A DNA stretch of 64,000 nt from Bidens hawaiensis (GCA_021521415.1 JAIQDT010003543.1:62001-126000), one strand, 5' to 3'. Counted from the stretch's first letter, positions 23,028 to 34,352 are shown. The notes: generated by a model not told the origin, from the sequence alone. Numbers and translations are program-made.

Positions 23028-23325
23028 AAAACCGGTCCCCGAACCGGTTTGCCGGTTTAAACCGGAAACCGGTTATTTTAAAAACCGGTTTTTTGTAAAC
23101 CGGTTTGACCGGTTTGCAAACCGCCGGTTTGTATATCGGTTTTACTTTTTAGAGCTCAAACCGGTTTTGAAACCGGTTAAAAAAAAACCGGTTTTTTTAA
23201 GTAACCGGTTACTAAAAAACCGGTTAACCGGTTTTTTTTATAAACCGGTTTATAACCGTTATAAAAAAACCGGTTAACCGGTTTTTTAGTAACCGGTTAA
23301 CCGGTTAAAAACCGGTTTATGCCGT
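23028..23325. repeat. Left subterminal AACCGGTT motif cluster
   Basis: More than 20 copies of ACCGG/CCGGT, many as the palindrome AACCGGTT, lie in 300 bp just inside the left terminus. Likely transposase-binding sites by analogy with other hAT elements. Confidence 0.85.
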
Positions 23326-23566
23326 TGAGAAACGGCTATATAGCCGTTTTTTCTTGTTTTTGACCGTTTTTTTTTTATTTACCATTCTACCCCCACAAAC
23401 ATCTATATATAGTTTAGGTTGGGTATTGGTTAGAACACACTCGATTATACAACTCCAAACGCTCCAAACGCTCTAAACGTTTATTTCATATGCGATTATT
23501 TTGTTATCTCACGCTCTATTATACCACATTACCACTCCATACGCTCTAATTTCGTAATCGATTATC

Positions 23567-25672
23567 ATGGCCTCCCAAAGTGCTACTTCATCCGTCAACA
23601 TGGGTGCCTCGAACACGGGAGAAACGGTCGTTCGGGTCATCCCCACGAAACGAAACCATGATGTTTGGCAACATTTCGACCTATGCGAAATGTCTAACGG
23701 TAGCCAAAAAGCTCGATGCAAACATTGTTTGAAGTTTTATGGCAAAGATGCAAAATCCACTTTAAAAGCGCATGTACAAAGGCCCTTTTGCAAGGCCTTG
23801 AAGGACGAATCGGGAAGTAGTTCGCAGCCGGAGATGACGAATCAAGGAACGGTGTTTACGTACGACCTTGAAGCGGTACGTCAAAAGTTTTCAAACTTTG
23901 TGATTCAAAATACACTTCCTTTCAACCACTTCGACAACCCTCAATTCACGGAGATGATGCAAAAGTATGTTCAACCACGCTACCAACACGTAAGTCGTTC
24001 GACCCTTAAAAGAGATTGTCTTAAAGCTTGGAAAAACGCTAAATCCGAACTAATTTCATACTTTTCAAACTTACAAACTGGTGTAAACTTAACAACGGAT
24101 GTGTGGTCGGTACCTAATGGTTCGCCCGACTCATACATTTGTGTGACGGCTCATTGGGTTGACCCCGAGTCGTGGCAAATGATGAAACGAACCGTTGCGT
24201 TTCAATTGTTTGATTACCCGCACACGGGTAGAAATATTTTTAAACTCTTGGATAAAGTCATTCGACAATACAAGATTGAAGATAAAATCTTTTCAATTTC
24301 GTTTGATAACGCGTCCAACAATACGGCCGCGGTTGGCCATTTAAAATTAAAGTATAAACCTATTTGTGATGGAGCGTTTTTTCATAGCCGATGCATTGCA
24401 CATATTATCAACTTGGCCGTGCAAGATGGGTTAAACGTGATCGAAACGCAAAGAAACAATTTTAAAAGAATGTTACGAGATGTTTTTAGCAACAATAAAA
24501 CATTTTCAAGATACAAAAAATTTTGTGATGAAGCTAATTGTCAATGGTTGGGGCCCAATTGGGATTGTCCAACAAGATGGAACTCGACTTGTGATATGTT
24601 TGAGAAAGCCATCCAACAAAAAGAATCACTAATTGCGTTTCATCAAATAATGTCAAATAGGGGTAAATATGCACCGTACGATCCTAGAAACTGGTTGTTG
24701 ATTGAGATCGTTACGGAGGTCCTTCAAATTTTTAAATCTTGCACAACTAGTTTATCCGGGGTTTACTATCCAACAAGCCCCATTGCTTTACCAAAAATTG
24801 CTGTCATGTGCACAAAGTTGGGTGAACTTCATTGTAGGGGTGCACCTTATTTTGATATGGGTGTAAAAATGAAAGAAAAATTTAGAAAATATTTTCAACA
24901 ACTACCCGCTGTTTTGACATGTGCTGCTGCGTTAAACCCTTGCATAAATGTTGGTGGTGTTGAAGCTTTAATAGAAAAAATTTGTGATGAGCTAGAGTTA
25001 AACGACGATCAAAACCCCTATTATAACCAAACTTTAAAGAATGCTTTCAACACCACCTTGTCTAACATGTATGATGTTTACCTTACAAAATACGGGTCGT
25101 CTTCCCAAATTCATGACTCGTTAAGAGCTGTTGCCCAATCCCAATCCCAAACCGACCTTGAAATGGGGATGTACTACATGATTTGGGAAGACGCCGGTAA
25201 ACGTCAAAAGGTAAACACCCCAAGCAGTGAACTTGGAAGGTATGGTGGTACCAACTTTGTGAAACACATGACTCCAGATGAATTTAGAAGTCTTGATTTG
25301 CTGGCTTGGTGGAGAGGTAAGGAGGATGAGTTTCCGATCCTCGCCGCCATGGCCAAAGATTTACTAACGGTCCAAGCTTCCACGGTAGCTTCGGAGTCTG
25401 CTTTTTCTGTTTCTGGCAGGGTTATATCGATTAGGAGGACTCGACTCACTCCACCAGCTGTAGAGATGTCTATTTGCTACAAGGATTACTTGGACTCTTT
25501 AGATAGGGCACAACATCAACGCTCACTCGATGGGGAAATGGACTATGAGGCGGGCTTGTATGAAGATGAGGTCAATCAAGGACACACTCAACCAATGACC
25601 GATGAAGAAGCCGCGTACGACGATTACCTAAGGAATAGCTCGGGATCGGGTAGCGATGAAAATAATGAGTAA
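23567..25672 (+). CDS. hAT transposase with BED zinc finger, 701 aa, single exon
   Basis: It catalyses cut-and-paste transposition of its element. Order of parts: a BED-type zinc finger near residues 45-85 (RCKHCLKFYG...LKAHVQRPFC, Cys/His ligands present); a RNase H-like core with TTDVWSVPNGS, FSISFDNASNNT, HSRCIAHIINLAVQDGL and CPTRWNSTCDMFEKAI; then the C-terminal hAT dimerisation region near 570-640 (LDLLAWWRGKEDEFPILAAM, ASESAFSVSGRVI). An acidic tail follows. The length is typical of plant hAT (RICESLEEPER-like) transposases. There is no stop or frameshift. A domesticated host gene is less likely because the terminal repeats and target duplications are intact. Confidence 0.96.
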   Translation: MASQSATSSVNMGASNTGETVVRVIPTKRNHDVWQHFDLCEMSNGSQKARCKHCLKFYGKDAKSTLKAHVQRPFCKALKDESGSSSQPEMTNQGTVFTYDLEAVRQKFSNFVIQNTLPFNHFDNPQFTEMMQKYVQPRYQHVSRSTLKRDCLKAWKNAKSELISYFSNLQTGVNLTTDVWSVPNGSPDSYICVTAHWVDPESWQMMKRTVAFQLFDYPHTGRNIFKLLDKVIRQYKIEDKIFSISFDNASNNTAAVGHLKLKYKPICDGAFFHSRCIAHIINLAVQDGLNVIETQRNNFKRMLRDVFSNNKTFSRYKKFCDEANCQWLGPNWDCPTRWNSTCDMFEKAIQQKESLIAFHQIMSNRGKYAPYDPRNWLLIEIVTEVLQIFKSCTTSLSGVYYPTSPIALPKIAVMCTKLGELHCRGAPYFDMGVKMKEKFRKYFQQLPAVLTCAAALNPCINVGGVEALIEKICDELELNDDQNPYYNQTLKNAFNTTLSNMYDVYLTKYGSSSQIHDSLRAVAQSQSQTDLEMGMYYMIWEDAGKRQKVNTPSSELGRYGGTNFVKHMTPDEFRSLDLLAWWRGKEDEFPILAAMAKDLLTVQASTVASESAFSVSGRVISIRRTRLTPPAVEMSICYKDYLDSLDRAQHQRSLDGEMDYEAGLYEDEVNQGHTQPMTDEEAAYDDYLRNSSGSGSDENNE

Positions 25673-25884
25673 GAAACAGCAAGTTGTTAATGTAATCGTG
25701 TCTAAGCATTCTTTAATGTTTGTATTTTTGAGTTACGAATATGCGATAACGATTTAATGTTTGTATTTTTAATGTAAAGGCTATAAATGAAAGTTATGTA
25801 TTTTTGAGTTACGAATATGCGATAACGATTTAATGCTTGTAGTTACCGGTTTGTTTATACTGTGAAAAAATAATGGTTATTTAA

Positions 25885-26125
25885 AAAAAAAAAAAAAACC
25901 GGTTAACCGGTTAGACCGGTTATTAAAAAACCGGTTCATAAAAAAACCGGTTTATTAACCGGTTCTAACCGGTTCCTAAACCGGTCCTAACCAGTTTGAC
26001 CAGTTATGGTTTTCATACAAAAAAACCGGTTATTAACCGGTCCGGTTATTAACCGAACCGGTTTTTTTCCTGGACGAAAAAAACCGGTCCGGTTAATAAC
26101 CGAACCGGTTTTTTTAAAAAAACCG
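25885..26125. repeat. Right subterminal AACCGGTT motif cluster
   Basis: Dense AACCGG/CCGGTT motifs mirror the left end, preceded by a 16-nt A run. Confidence 0.85.
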
Positions 26126-26346
26126 ATTTGTGCACCTCTACTTACCGCGGTTTCTATATTAATGTGATATAATTAACTACCCTACACGTGAGAACTGTTT
26201 GATATAGAACCAAATCTAAATACTAGAATTGATAAACAAGTCTCTCCTACAGTCTTACTCGCCATATCTGGTCAACACTATGTACGATGTACAAGGGCTT
26301 AAGCGGCTCTTTACCAAAAGCCAACCTAAACCAACCTCTACATCCA

Positions 26347-27296
26347 GGGTATGTTTGGCAATAAGCTTTTAGGGGCTTCAAGTTTTTAAGAAAAAACTCA
26401 TACCTAACAAAAAACCTTGTTTGGTTTAATGGGCTTGAAACTATTATATTAGAAGAAAAAACTCTTTTTCTAAACGCTACTGTTACTAGCGTTTGAGAAA
26501 AAGCTACAAGCTTTTACAATTGAATTTACAAGTTTGGTACTTGAACTTTCATCAACTTTTGTAAATTTATATAATAATTACATATTTTACTCTTATTCAA
26601 AACTAACTACCCCCATGACTCTTTAAAAGTCCATAACTTTTTCACACGTTAATATTTTTTTTAAACAAATTACATCATAAAAAAAAAGCATTTTATTTTC
26701 TTTAATTTGAGTATGATATTGATATACTTCTTTACCGGTTATGATTGGCAACAAGTCGAGTCAGACGAGCCAAGGTCATGTGTAAGACCAAATTAGGGTC
26801 GGAACGAGTCGATAAAAAAGGGTTAACTTAGCTCGGTTCGTGTCGATACGGTTTTGGGTCGAAAGGGGCCAGGTCAGAACATGTTTTAGATTAAAACGGT
26901 GTCGGGTCGGAAAGGGTTTCAAATCAAAAGAGGTTGGTTTAAGAAACTATTTATTTGAAATTACTGTATGTTTTAGCTTTGTTTCTTGATTTTCGCCATG
27001 ATTACACGCTTGCTGTCTTTGCACGAAGTACACGTCTGCATTCGGGTTATGCGTGCACTAATATCAAGTGAATCACGTACCGACACTGATTATGCAGTTG
27101 GTCTCAGGTTGCACGCGCGCTCCGCCGCACCGCGTTGGCACCCAATTAGTTTTATTAAAAGCTCCAGCTACTCTGCAAAATACCTAAATATATCTAAAAA
27201 GCTCCAGCTACTCTGCCAAACACCTAAATATATTTAAAAAGCTACAGCTACCAGCTTCCAGCTAATAGCCACCAGCTAGTTTTGCCAAACATACCC
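26347..27296. mobile_element. Non-autonomous TIR element (MITE)
   Basis: The ends GGGTATGTTTGGCAA and TTGCCAAACATACCC are perfect inverted repeats. Near the right end, a ~50-bp unit with AAAAAGCTCCAGCTACTCTG is duplicated (about 27158 and 27197). There is no coding capacity. The target duplication is unclear, so the superfamily is not assigned; the terminus resembles the Tourist-like MITEs at 4.7-5.9 kb. A GGTCGGAA-rich stretch at 26745-26935 may be a nested fragment. Confidence 0.65.
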
Positions 27297-27340
27297 CTAA
27301 TGCGGTTTACCACAAAACTGAGGCCATTTTTGGTCAACAT

Positions 27341-29663
27341 TGTGACATTCGTCAATTTCGTGTCTTGTTTGTATTCGTTTTTGTATTTGTTTATTATGTA
27401 AACCGACCCGATTTGTAAACCGAATCTTATGTTATAATCAAAATGATGGATTTATGTTACAATATTGTTTCACACTTGTTGGGTCTTGAAAACAAGTGTT
27501 TTGTGTTTTTGTTTTTATTTATTTATTTATTTATTTTATTATTATTATTATTTTTTTGTGTTTTTGTCTTGATCCATTTTGCATGAAAACTCTTGTGTCT
27601 CACACCCATATTTGACCACCAACATTACCCTATATATACACCACCTTTCCTCTTCATTTTCCCTTGCTACAACTCCAAAAAAAAAAAATCTCTCAAACAT
27701 CAAAGATTCAAGGTTATCTTCTTAAGTGTTCTTGAAGGTTTTTAGTCTTTCATCTTAATTAGTTTATGTAGCCTTATTAATACTTGTTTATGGTTGTGCA
27801 ACATATATATAATATACACCCCTTGTTTACCTTTGGTAGTTACTTCTCCGATTCCGGTCGGTGAGGTTTCGGACCTCATAAGGCAAGGCTTCATGGAGGA
27901 CTTCGTGTCCTTGATATATACATCTATATAACTTGTTCATACATATTAATCTTGCTTATTTTAGTTTGTTGGTCATGTTTACAAGTTCCATGGTTATGGG
28001 TTTTTAAGAGTCTATGCTTCGGTTTAACCGTAAATAGCTCTAAACCGTAAACCGAATTTTGTTAGATCTAAGTTTCTAAAATCATTTTTACAAATTCTAT
28101 GGTTATGAGTTTGTAGAATCTTACCTCGGTCTTAACCCAAAACACGATCCGAACCGAAAACCAAACTTTTGTTTAAAGACTTTATTGTTAACTTTTGGTT
28201 GTAAAACTTAAAGTATTTTTTTTATTTGTACATTATTATACAATTTCTTTAGTGGTTGGACATGTGGAAACCAAACCGATTCTTACTCGCTTAAGACACA
28301 CAAGTGTGTTTTTTTTAGCCATCAAGACTTGTATATTTTTTTAAAAATAGTTACAAATCGATTTTTAAATATTTTCTTAAGTACTTGGAAATGTTGGATC
28401 CAACTTGATCTCATAACAAAGTTTGGACCGACAAAACCGAACACTCGCTTAACGTGCGTTGTTAGTTCTAAAACAATGGAACTACATACTTGGTTAAGTC
28501 TTATTAAATTTTATTGAGTTATCTCATAACATTCAATATTTTGGAAAGTTGACTTTGGGTTTGACCAATTATCAAGACCCGAACCGACAACCCGAACACT
28601 CGATAAAAAAAACCGTTTTAGTATCTTTATTCCAAAGGGATTTGCATTCTTGCATTTTATCCACCTTATTACTTAACATAGGTTGAGTAAATATTAAGGT
28701 TAGATACTTTAACCCGGTTTCGAGCAAACTTACATTTTTAAAGGGTTATTATTATAAATTCTTAAATAGTTACATTTTAAACCTTGAACTTTAATTATTT
28801 ACATTTCTCAACATTTATTTTGTTTAAAGACCTTCAAGACAACCTTTATAAATTCAAGACTTCTTTTCTTTTTAGGCATTGTGCGTTAAACTCGTCGTTC
28901 TGACAAATCTCCAAATTATCATCTTTCAAGTTTACTACTTGAAGGTGAGTACTTCATACCCCATTTTCCATATTTTATTTTGGGGGTGACATTTCATACT
29001 TATTCAACAAAATGCTTTATATTTGAATCTTAAACCACAAACGTAGTTGTATACTTTACCTAAATAATTGCTCGATTTGGTGTTCTATGCTTATATGCCT
29101 ATGTGTTTATCGCTTTTGGTTGGTGGAACTATAAAATCCTAGACTATTTGGCATCCCCTTATAGCAAGGTGTCGTTAACATAATGCAATTAACGATAACT
29201 ATAAAATCCTAGACTATTTGGCATCCCCTTATAGCTAGGTGTCGCTAATGTGTTTAGCGATATCTATTTATCAAAATTACCACTTTTATTTATCGTTTCG
29301 TATGCAAGTTTTGTGGCTATCTTTATTATATACTAATATGATTAAACTTATGAATTGCTCACCAACCTTTGTGTTGACAAACTTTATTTTATGAAATGTT
29401 GCAGGTTTGTATCTTGGTTGATTTATGATTGTGAAGAAAACGACATCAAAGACCTTAGGATATTAGTAAAAATGAACAATATCAAATTTGCCATATTTTG
29501 TGATATCTTGTTTATGGTTATTTTATGGATAATTGTTATGTCACATTTTCGATGTTGTGAATGAAATGAGTTTATTAAATACTGTCACTTTAATTAGTGT
29601 CATGTGCTTATGGACAATCATTACACCTCGGCATGTTCCGCCGCATTTGGTCGGGGTGTGACA
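27341..29663 (+). mobile_element. Solo LTR (2323 bp)
   Basis: It begins TGTGACATTCG and ends GTCGGGGTGTGACA, with 5-bp target duplications AACAT at 27336-27340 and 29664-29668. A TATATATACA box lies at 27631-27640. No gag-pol or second LTR is present, so this is a solo LTR left by recombination between the LTRs of a full element. A ~50-bp duplication (CTATTTGGCATCCCCTTATAGC region, about 29133 and 29212) lies near its 3' side. ORFs inside it have no domains. Confidence 0.8.
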
Positions 29664-29668
29664 AACAT

Positions 29669-29945
29669 AGTGATGGAGTTAGAATTAGTTTTGTTATAAA
29701 AGGTGTTTGATTGGTAATGGAATTGAAATTCATTGTGTTTTAAAAGGTGTTTAGTTGGTGAATAAAGGAATTAAATTTGGTGTTTAGTTGGTGAATAAAG
29801 GAATTAAATTTTTTATTCTTTTAATGGAATTTAACTTTTCATTTCTTAATGTTAATTTTCAACATGTTAAATAAACATATCATCTATCTATACCTGATAA
29901 ATAAGTAACTATCTATCGTAAATTGTTAAAATTCTCTAAACTCAA
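29669..29945. other. Gap between LTR elements
   Basis: A ~30-bp segment (TTAGTTGGTGAATAAAGGAATT) is repeated at about 29751 and 29783. Otherwise nothing is recognised. Confidence 0.4.
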
Positions 29946-30202
29946 TGATAAAAACTGGAAATCGAAAGCTTAAAATTAAGATAAACAGCCTGATTCGAGA
30001 TAGGCTAATCTCGAATTACAAAATAGAATACCCAATTCGAGACGGGTTAATCTCCATAAACAAAGGTTTAGAAACCCTAATTTGATAAACAAAATATCGA
30101 TATGAAATTAAATGCAGAATATGTTATAAATACTAATCCTAATTAACTGTTATTAAACTGCTCCACTACTCCTATATTTTCTGAATAACTGGTTTCCTAT
30201 CA
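29946..30202 (-). repeat. 3' LTR of the small LTR element
   Basis: Direct repeat partner of 30952-31207; both carry CGAAAGCTTAAAATTAAGAT and a matching AACCAGTTATTCAG (minus) end. Confidence 0.8.
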
Positions 30203-30951
30203 ATACTTCCGTCCCGGAAAATCGACTTGTCCTCAAGTCAACAATCCAATAATTGTTGACTGCTGTACCAAGCAATAAGCCATTCTGTTGTAGCTTCGCC
30301 GATTTCTTGGACTCAGCAACTGTCTTTAACTGAATGAAGTTGAACATAAATTTTCCAATCTTTAGTAAGCGACAGGAAAACTAAAGGTGTTACTGGGACT
30401 TGAGCCTGTGCAAATTTCATCATGGTCACGTGGGAACCTGAATTTGCAAATTCATCCCCACTTTTCAGTTCACGGTGCTTTTGAATACCATCTCCAAACT
30501 TTAACCGAACATCATCTTCCATCTTCAATTGAACCCCATCTTTTATCTTCAATTGAACACCGTCTTCAATAACACCATCTTTGGTCTTCAATTGACAACC
30601 CTAGACATGCTTAAACTGATCTTTGATCTTCAATTGAACATTCAAAACATGTTCAGATTGATTTTCGTCAACAATAGGACTATCATCAAGGGTTTCTTCA
30701 TTAGCCATACCTAGAAGTGGTACGTGAAGATGGTCATGCTCGGGCCCCCGCGGTTTCTCCGCCACCATATTCTTCGTATTACCGTTTGATTCTTCACTGT
30801 TACAACCATCTCCTCTCACCCGAACTTTGATTTCTTCAACAGTGTCCCTCAGAGAAGAAAGAATGTCGTCTAATTGTGCTGCAATGGTTGCTAACTGACC
30901 TGCTAGATTCCGGGTTGTATGCATCATTCGATTTCCCAGCAATCGAACCAT

Positions 30952-31207
30952 TGATAGAAACCGGAAATCGAAAGCTTAAAATTAAGATAAACAGCCTGAT
31001 TCAAGATAGGCTAATCTCAAATTACAAAATAGAATACCCAATTCGAGACGGGTTAATCTCCATAAACAAAGGTTTAGAAACCCTAATTTGATAAACAAAA
31101 CATCGATATGAAATTAAATGCAGAACATGTTATAATTACTAATCCTAATTAATTGTTATTAAACTGCTCCACTACTCATATTTTGCTGAATAACTGGTTT
31201 CCTATTA
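30952..31207 (-). repeat. 5' LTR of the small LTR element
   Basis: Direct repeat partner of 29946-30202. Its outer end reads ATTA where the partner reads ATCA, a small mutation. Confidence 0.8.
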
Positions 31208-31212
31208 CTCAA

Positions 31213-31564
31213 CCTACGCCTTCTCTAAATTAAAAACAAAAAGAAAAATTGTGAGGAGAGTTTGTAAATTATAGGGTGGGGTTTTGAATGGTTGTGAGTA
31301 TAAATTATAGGTTGAAGAGAGAAAATGTAGTCATTTTTTTGTAAATTTGGGAAAAATGTAGTGATTTTTTTTGTAAATGATATAGTGGAAAGAGAAAACT
31401 GTAATGATTAAAGTACAAAAGAAATATTATTCAATTAAACAGAAGAGAGAAATATAGTGTTTTTAGTGTAATTATAGAGATGGGGATAGAAGATCGGTTG
31501 CGAATGCTCTAACTCGTGTAATACATGTGTTTCTAAGTAGCACACAAATACAGACTCGAAGCAC
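31213..31564. other. Gene-free stretch
   Basis: A- and G-rich sequence with short repeats of AAATGTAGT and TTTTTTGTAAAT. No gene or element ends. Confidence 0.35.
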
Positions 31565-31608
31565 TGTTCTTAACCTTGTGGTTGTGGGTTTGAGCCCCAC
31601 GGTAGGCG
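31565..31608 (+). pseudogene. tRNA-Lys (CTT) 3'-half fragment
   Basis: The segment TTCTTAACCTTGTGG then TGTGGGTTTGAGCCCCACGG and TAGGCG matches the anticodon loop, variable loop, T arm and 3' acceptor strand of plant tRNA-Lys(CTT) as I remember it. The 5' acceptor strand and D arm cannot be found upstream, so it cannot fold. A T run follows it. Confidence 0.6.
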
Positions 31609-31799
31609 TCTTTTCTTTTTTTTTTTAATTTTCTTCTTCACTAATAGCCCTGCTTGCGGTGCGCACATATGATGTATATATGTGTGAACCCTCGGGTGGG
31701 CAAAAGTGAAATTGCACTAATTTTGACGTTATTTTACTAATCTCGTGAAAATAACGTTAAAAGTGACGGACGGTTAATCAGGCATCATGTAGTGGCGTT

Positions 31800-32035
31800 G
31801 ATAGCCGAAAGACAAGGGTACATGCACCGAACAGCCGGTGTCCCGATGATTGAGTGCTATGTGCCTTATGTCCAAGGCTTGATGCAAAACTACTATCGAG
31901 CCGGGGGTCTCACCGGAAGCAGCCTCTCTATCCTTATGGGGTAGAGGTAAGGCTGTCTACATCTTACCCTCCTCAGACCCTACTATAGCTTTGCTATTGG
32001 TGGGATATACTGAGTACGATGATGATGATGATTTC
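31800..32035 (+). mobile_element. SINE, TS/Au-like
   Basis: The 3' half (GGTAAGGCTGTCTACATCTT, CCTCCTCAGACCCTACTA, then GGGATATACTGAGTACGATG) is the conserved 3' body of TS-type plant SINEs as I recall it, ending in a GATGATGAT tail at about 32018-32033. A tRNA-related head with a weak B box (TATCGAGCCGG) lies at about 31888. The exact 5' end is uncertain. Confidence 0.6.
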
Positions 32036-32302
32036 TTCTTCACTAACTCCGCGTAAACGTGGACGGATGGCTTTTTCTTTCTTCATTCTTCATTCTTCAT
32101 TCTTCATCAATCAACTTGACAAACAAGAAAAGAAACGTTTAAAAAAAACCAACCCTTAATCAATAAAAATAAAAACCCAATCGTTCAGCCATTCTTTTTC
32201 ATTTCCTTCCGCATCATCATCAACAACAATAATAATAATAATAACATCCTTTGGATCTAGTTTTCTTTCGTATACAGAATCACTGCCTTTCAATCGTCAT
32301 TC

Positions 32303-34352
32303 ATGGCCGCTTACCGTGCCGGAACTAAACTCCGATCTCTTCCGGCCTTCAACTCATCGCTTTTCAAATACGCAACCACCCTAACATCTTCATCTCATCA
32401 TCATTACACCAGATTCATTCCCGCCAGATTTCTCAACTCGCTCAATCCAACGGCAAGCTATTGTTCCTCGTTGATACGCTAGCGCTTGTAATTTCCTTTA
32501 TCCTTTTTTTGATTTGATAGGAATTAGGTTAATGTTAATGCTGTTGTATCGATTTTGCCCTAATTTCTAGGGTTTGAATTTTGAAAATGTGGATTGATTG
32601 ATTGATGTTTTAGGTTAGGAGATTGGAAGGACAAGGCGTGCCATCGAAGCAAGCCGAAGCGATTACGTCTGCCATCACCGAGGTTTTGAATGATAGTTTG
32701 GAAAATGTGGCTCAGTCTTTCGTTTCCAAGGCTGAAATGCAGAGGGTTTGTTTCTTTGTTATATGAATTATATTTGTATTTCTTCATTGTCATACTTTAA
32801 AGTTATTATTATTATATAATCCTGTTAGACTATGTGTAGTGGTTTAGCTAAAAGGTGAAAAACACCTTTGTCATGTAGATAGGCCTGTAAACGAACCAAA
32901 CAAACACCAACACTTAATCAAACAAATATTTGTGTTCATGTTTGTTTATTTTAAAAAATGAAAATGTTCGTGTTCGTTTGTTTAAAATCTAAACAAGCAA
33001 TTCATTAACATAACTGAACAAAGATAAATGAACACACTTAAATGAACGCAAACAAGCAAATATATAACCATTAACTCATCCAAATAATATTTAATTATTT
33101 TCTGTTAATATGAAAACGAATATAAACGAAACATGTGTTCATGTTCGTTTGTTTAGTTAAATGAAGACACATTTTTTGTTCATGATAAACGAACTTCCAG
33201 CCGAACGGTTCACGAGCAGTTCACTGAACGTTCTGTTCGTTTACATGCCTAGACATGGGGCCTCTCACTGACTTTTCACTCAAAAACACGTAATGGTTGA
33301 ACTACAAACACAATTATTTTTATTTTTTTTTAATAAAAATGTGAAAGGGTGAATTTGATTGGTTGGAAAACTGTGTCCTGCATCCTTCGGTTCTTAACAT
33401 GGTAGTGACCTAGGGGGCTCGATGCCCTTGGCGACCTTGTGGTTATGGTTTGGCGGAGGTTTGACGGTGAGGTGGCTTGGGGTGCCACCCCACAACGCTT
33501 AGTCTTATGTACGCTGTCAATATGCATGGCTCTGATGGTTCAACTCTTGATGTTTGGTGTTGTTTATAGATTGAGATGACTCAAGATGGCAATTTGGGGA
33601 AATTTAAATCACAAGTACAAAGCTCTCAGGTGATTATTTCTTGTTTTATTTTGAAGCATTTTTATTGCTATCATAATATGTTAATATGCATTTTGGTATT
33701 TAAGATATTCTCAAATGAAGTTTCATTCTTTTACAGGAAAACCATTTCTCTTTGTTGCAAAGGGAGACAGAAAAGTTGAGGAATGATATAGAGAAGATGC
33801 GTAGTGATTTGAGGTATTATGCGTAATTGATTATTGATTAAGTTTTATTTGATGGTGGTAGCACATGAAAAGTAGTGATTTTGTATGCTATGCAGGTATG
33901 AGATAGACAAAGTGACTGCAGGGCAACGTCTGGATTTGAATCTTGAAAGAGGGTAAGAATATTTTACTGACTGTAAAGGTTTAAGGTTATGAGATATTGA
34001 TGCATATTTTGTGATCAGTTTAAATTAAATTACCAGTAAAGATTACAGCCAATGTGATGTTATAATATTATTAGTGTTTGATAACTGCAGGAGAATTCGT
34101 GATGAACTAGCAAACCAGAACCAAGAAACTGCCAACCTCACAAACAAACTTGATCGGGTGAGTTTTTGGTTGTGCATTTGTTAAGATTGAGTTTGACCAA
34201 AAAGTTGACTTGTAAATTTTGTGTGAACCCAGGAAATTCATTCGTTAAGGGCCCAACTAGAAGCAGCAAAATATGATGTGATAAAATACTGCATAGGTAC
34301 CCTTGTCTCAATTTCTGCTGTTGGTTTGGCAGTGCTGCGCATACTCATATAA
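32303..34352 (+). CDS. FMP32/DUF1640 (CCDC90, MCUR1-like) mitochondrial inner-membrane protein, with an apparent 1-nt frameshift in exon 1
   Basis: Exons: 32303-32487, 32614-32745, 33570-33629, 33737-33813, 33896-33952, 34091-34157, 34233-34352. Exons 2-7 are in frame and encode a coiled coil (EKLRNDIEKMRSDLRYEIDK, DLNLERGRIRDELANQNQET) and a C-terminal membrane helix (CIGTLVSISAVGLAVLRI). The family is mitochondrial; the animal member regulates the calcium uniporter or complex IV assembly. Exon 1 starts MAAYRAGTKLRSLPAFN, a presequence-like N-terminus. The conserved end, RQISQLAQSNGKLLFLVDT then LAL|VRRLEGQG, is in another frame and joins by a normal GT donor. One C appears missing at about 32420-32423. 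Either a sequence error or a real null allele. Confidence 0.8.
32880..33251. mobile_element. Non-autonomous hAT-like MITE in an FMP32 intron
   Basis: The ends TAGGCCTGTAAACGAACC and TTCGTTTACATGCCTA are inverted repeats. The interior is rich in GAACA/TGTTC and AACAAACGAA motifs. No exact 8-bp duplication is seen, so it is probably old. Confidence 0.6.

Larger units (their letters stand above)
23014..26140 (+). mobile_element. Complete hAT-superfamily DNA transposon, 3127 bp
   Basis: The left end TAGAGATGTTCAAA and right end (reverse complement) TAGAGGTGCACAAA are short terminal inverted repeats. Identical 8-bp target duplications CTTACCGC lie at 23006-23013 and 26141-26148. Both subterminal regions are packed with AACCGGTT-type motifs, which hAT transposases commonly bind. 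A single intact transposase ORF lies inside. All parts of an autonomous element are present. The perfect duplication and open frame suggest a fairly recent insertion; activity is not shown by sequence alone. Confidence 0.95.
29946..31207 (-). mobile_element. Small non-autonomous LTR retrotransposon (deletion derivative), minus strand
   Basis: Two ~256-bp direct repeats (29946-30202 and 30952-31207) flank a 749-bp interior. The 5-bp target duplications CTCAA at 29941-29945 and 31208-31212 are perfect. LTR ends are TGATAG...CTATCA. On the minus strand an ORF starts at the 5' LTR junction (30951-30601, MVRLLGNRMMHTTRNLAGQL onward), resembling a short gag N-terminus. Near the 3' LTR, TTGAGGACAAGTCGATTTTC resembles the 3' end of Ty3/gypsy pol. 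Protease, reverse transcriptase and integrase are absent. The two LTRs differ at only a few sites. Confidence 0.8.

Noticed and set aside
23567..25672. Domesticated hAT-derived host gene
   Set aside because: Terminal inverted repeats and identical target duplications surround the ORF, so it is best read as a transposon gene.
32461..32480. A GC donor (ACG|GCAAGC) that would let exon 1 of the FMP32-like gene avoid its in-frame stop
   Set aside because: It would discard the conserved LVDTLAL segment and not restore the downstream frame; the GT donor at 32488 fits the family.
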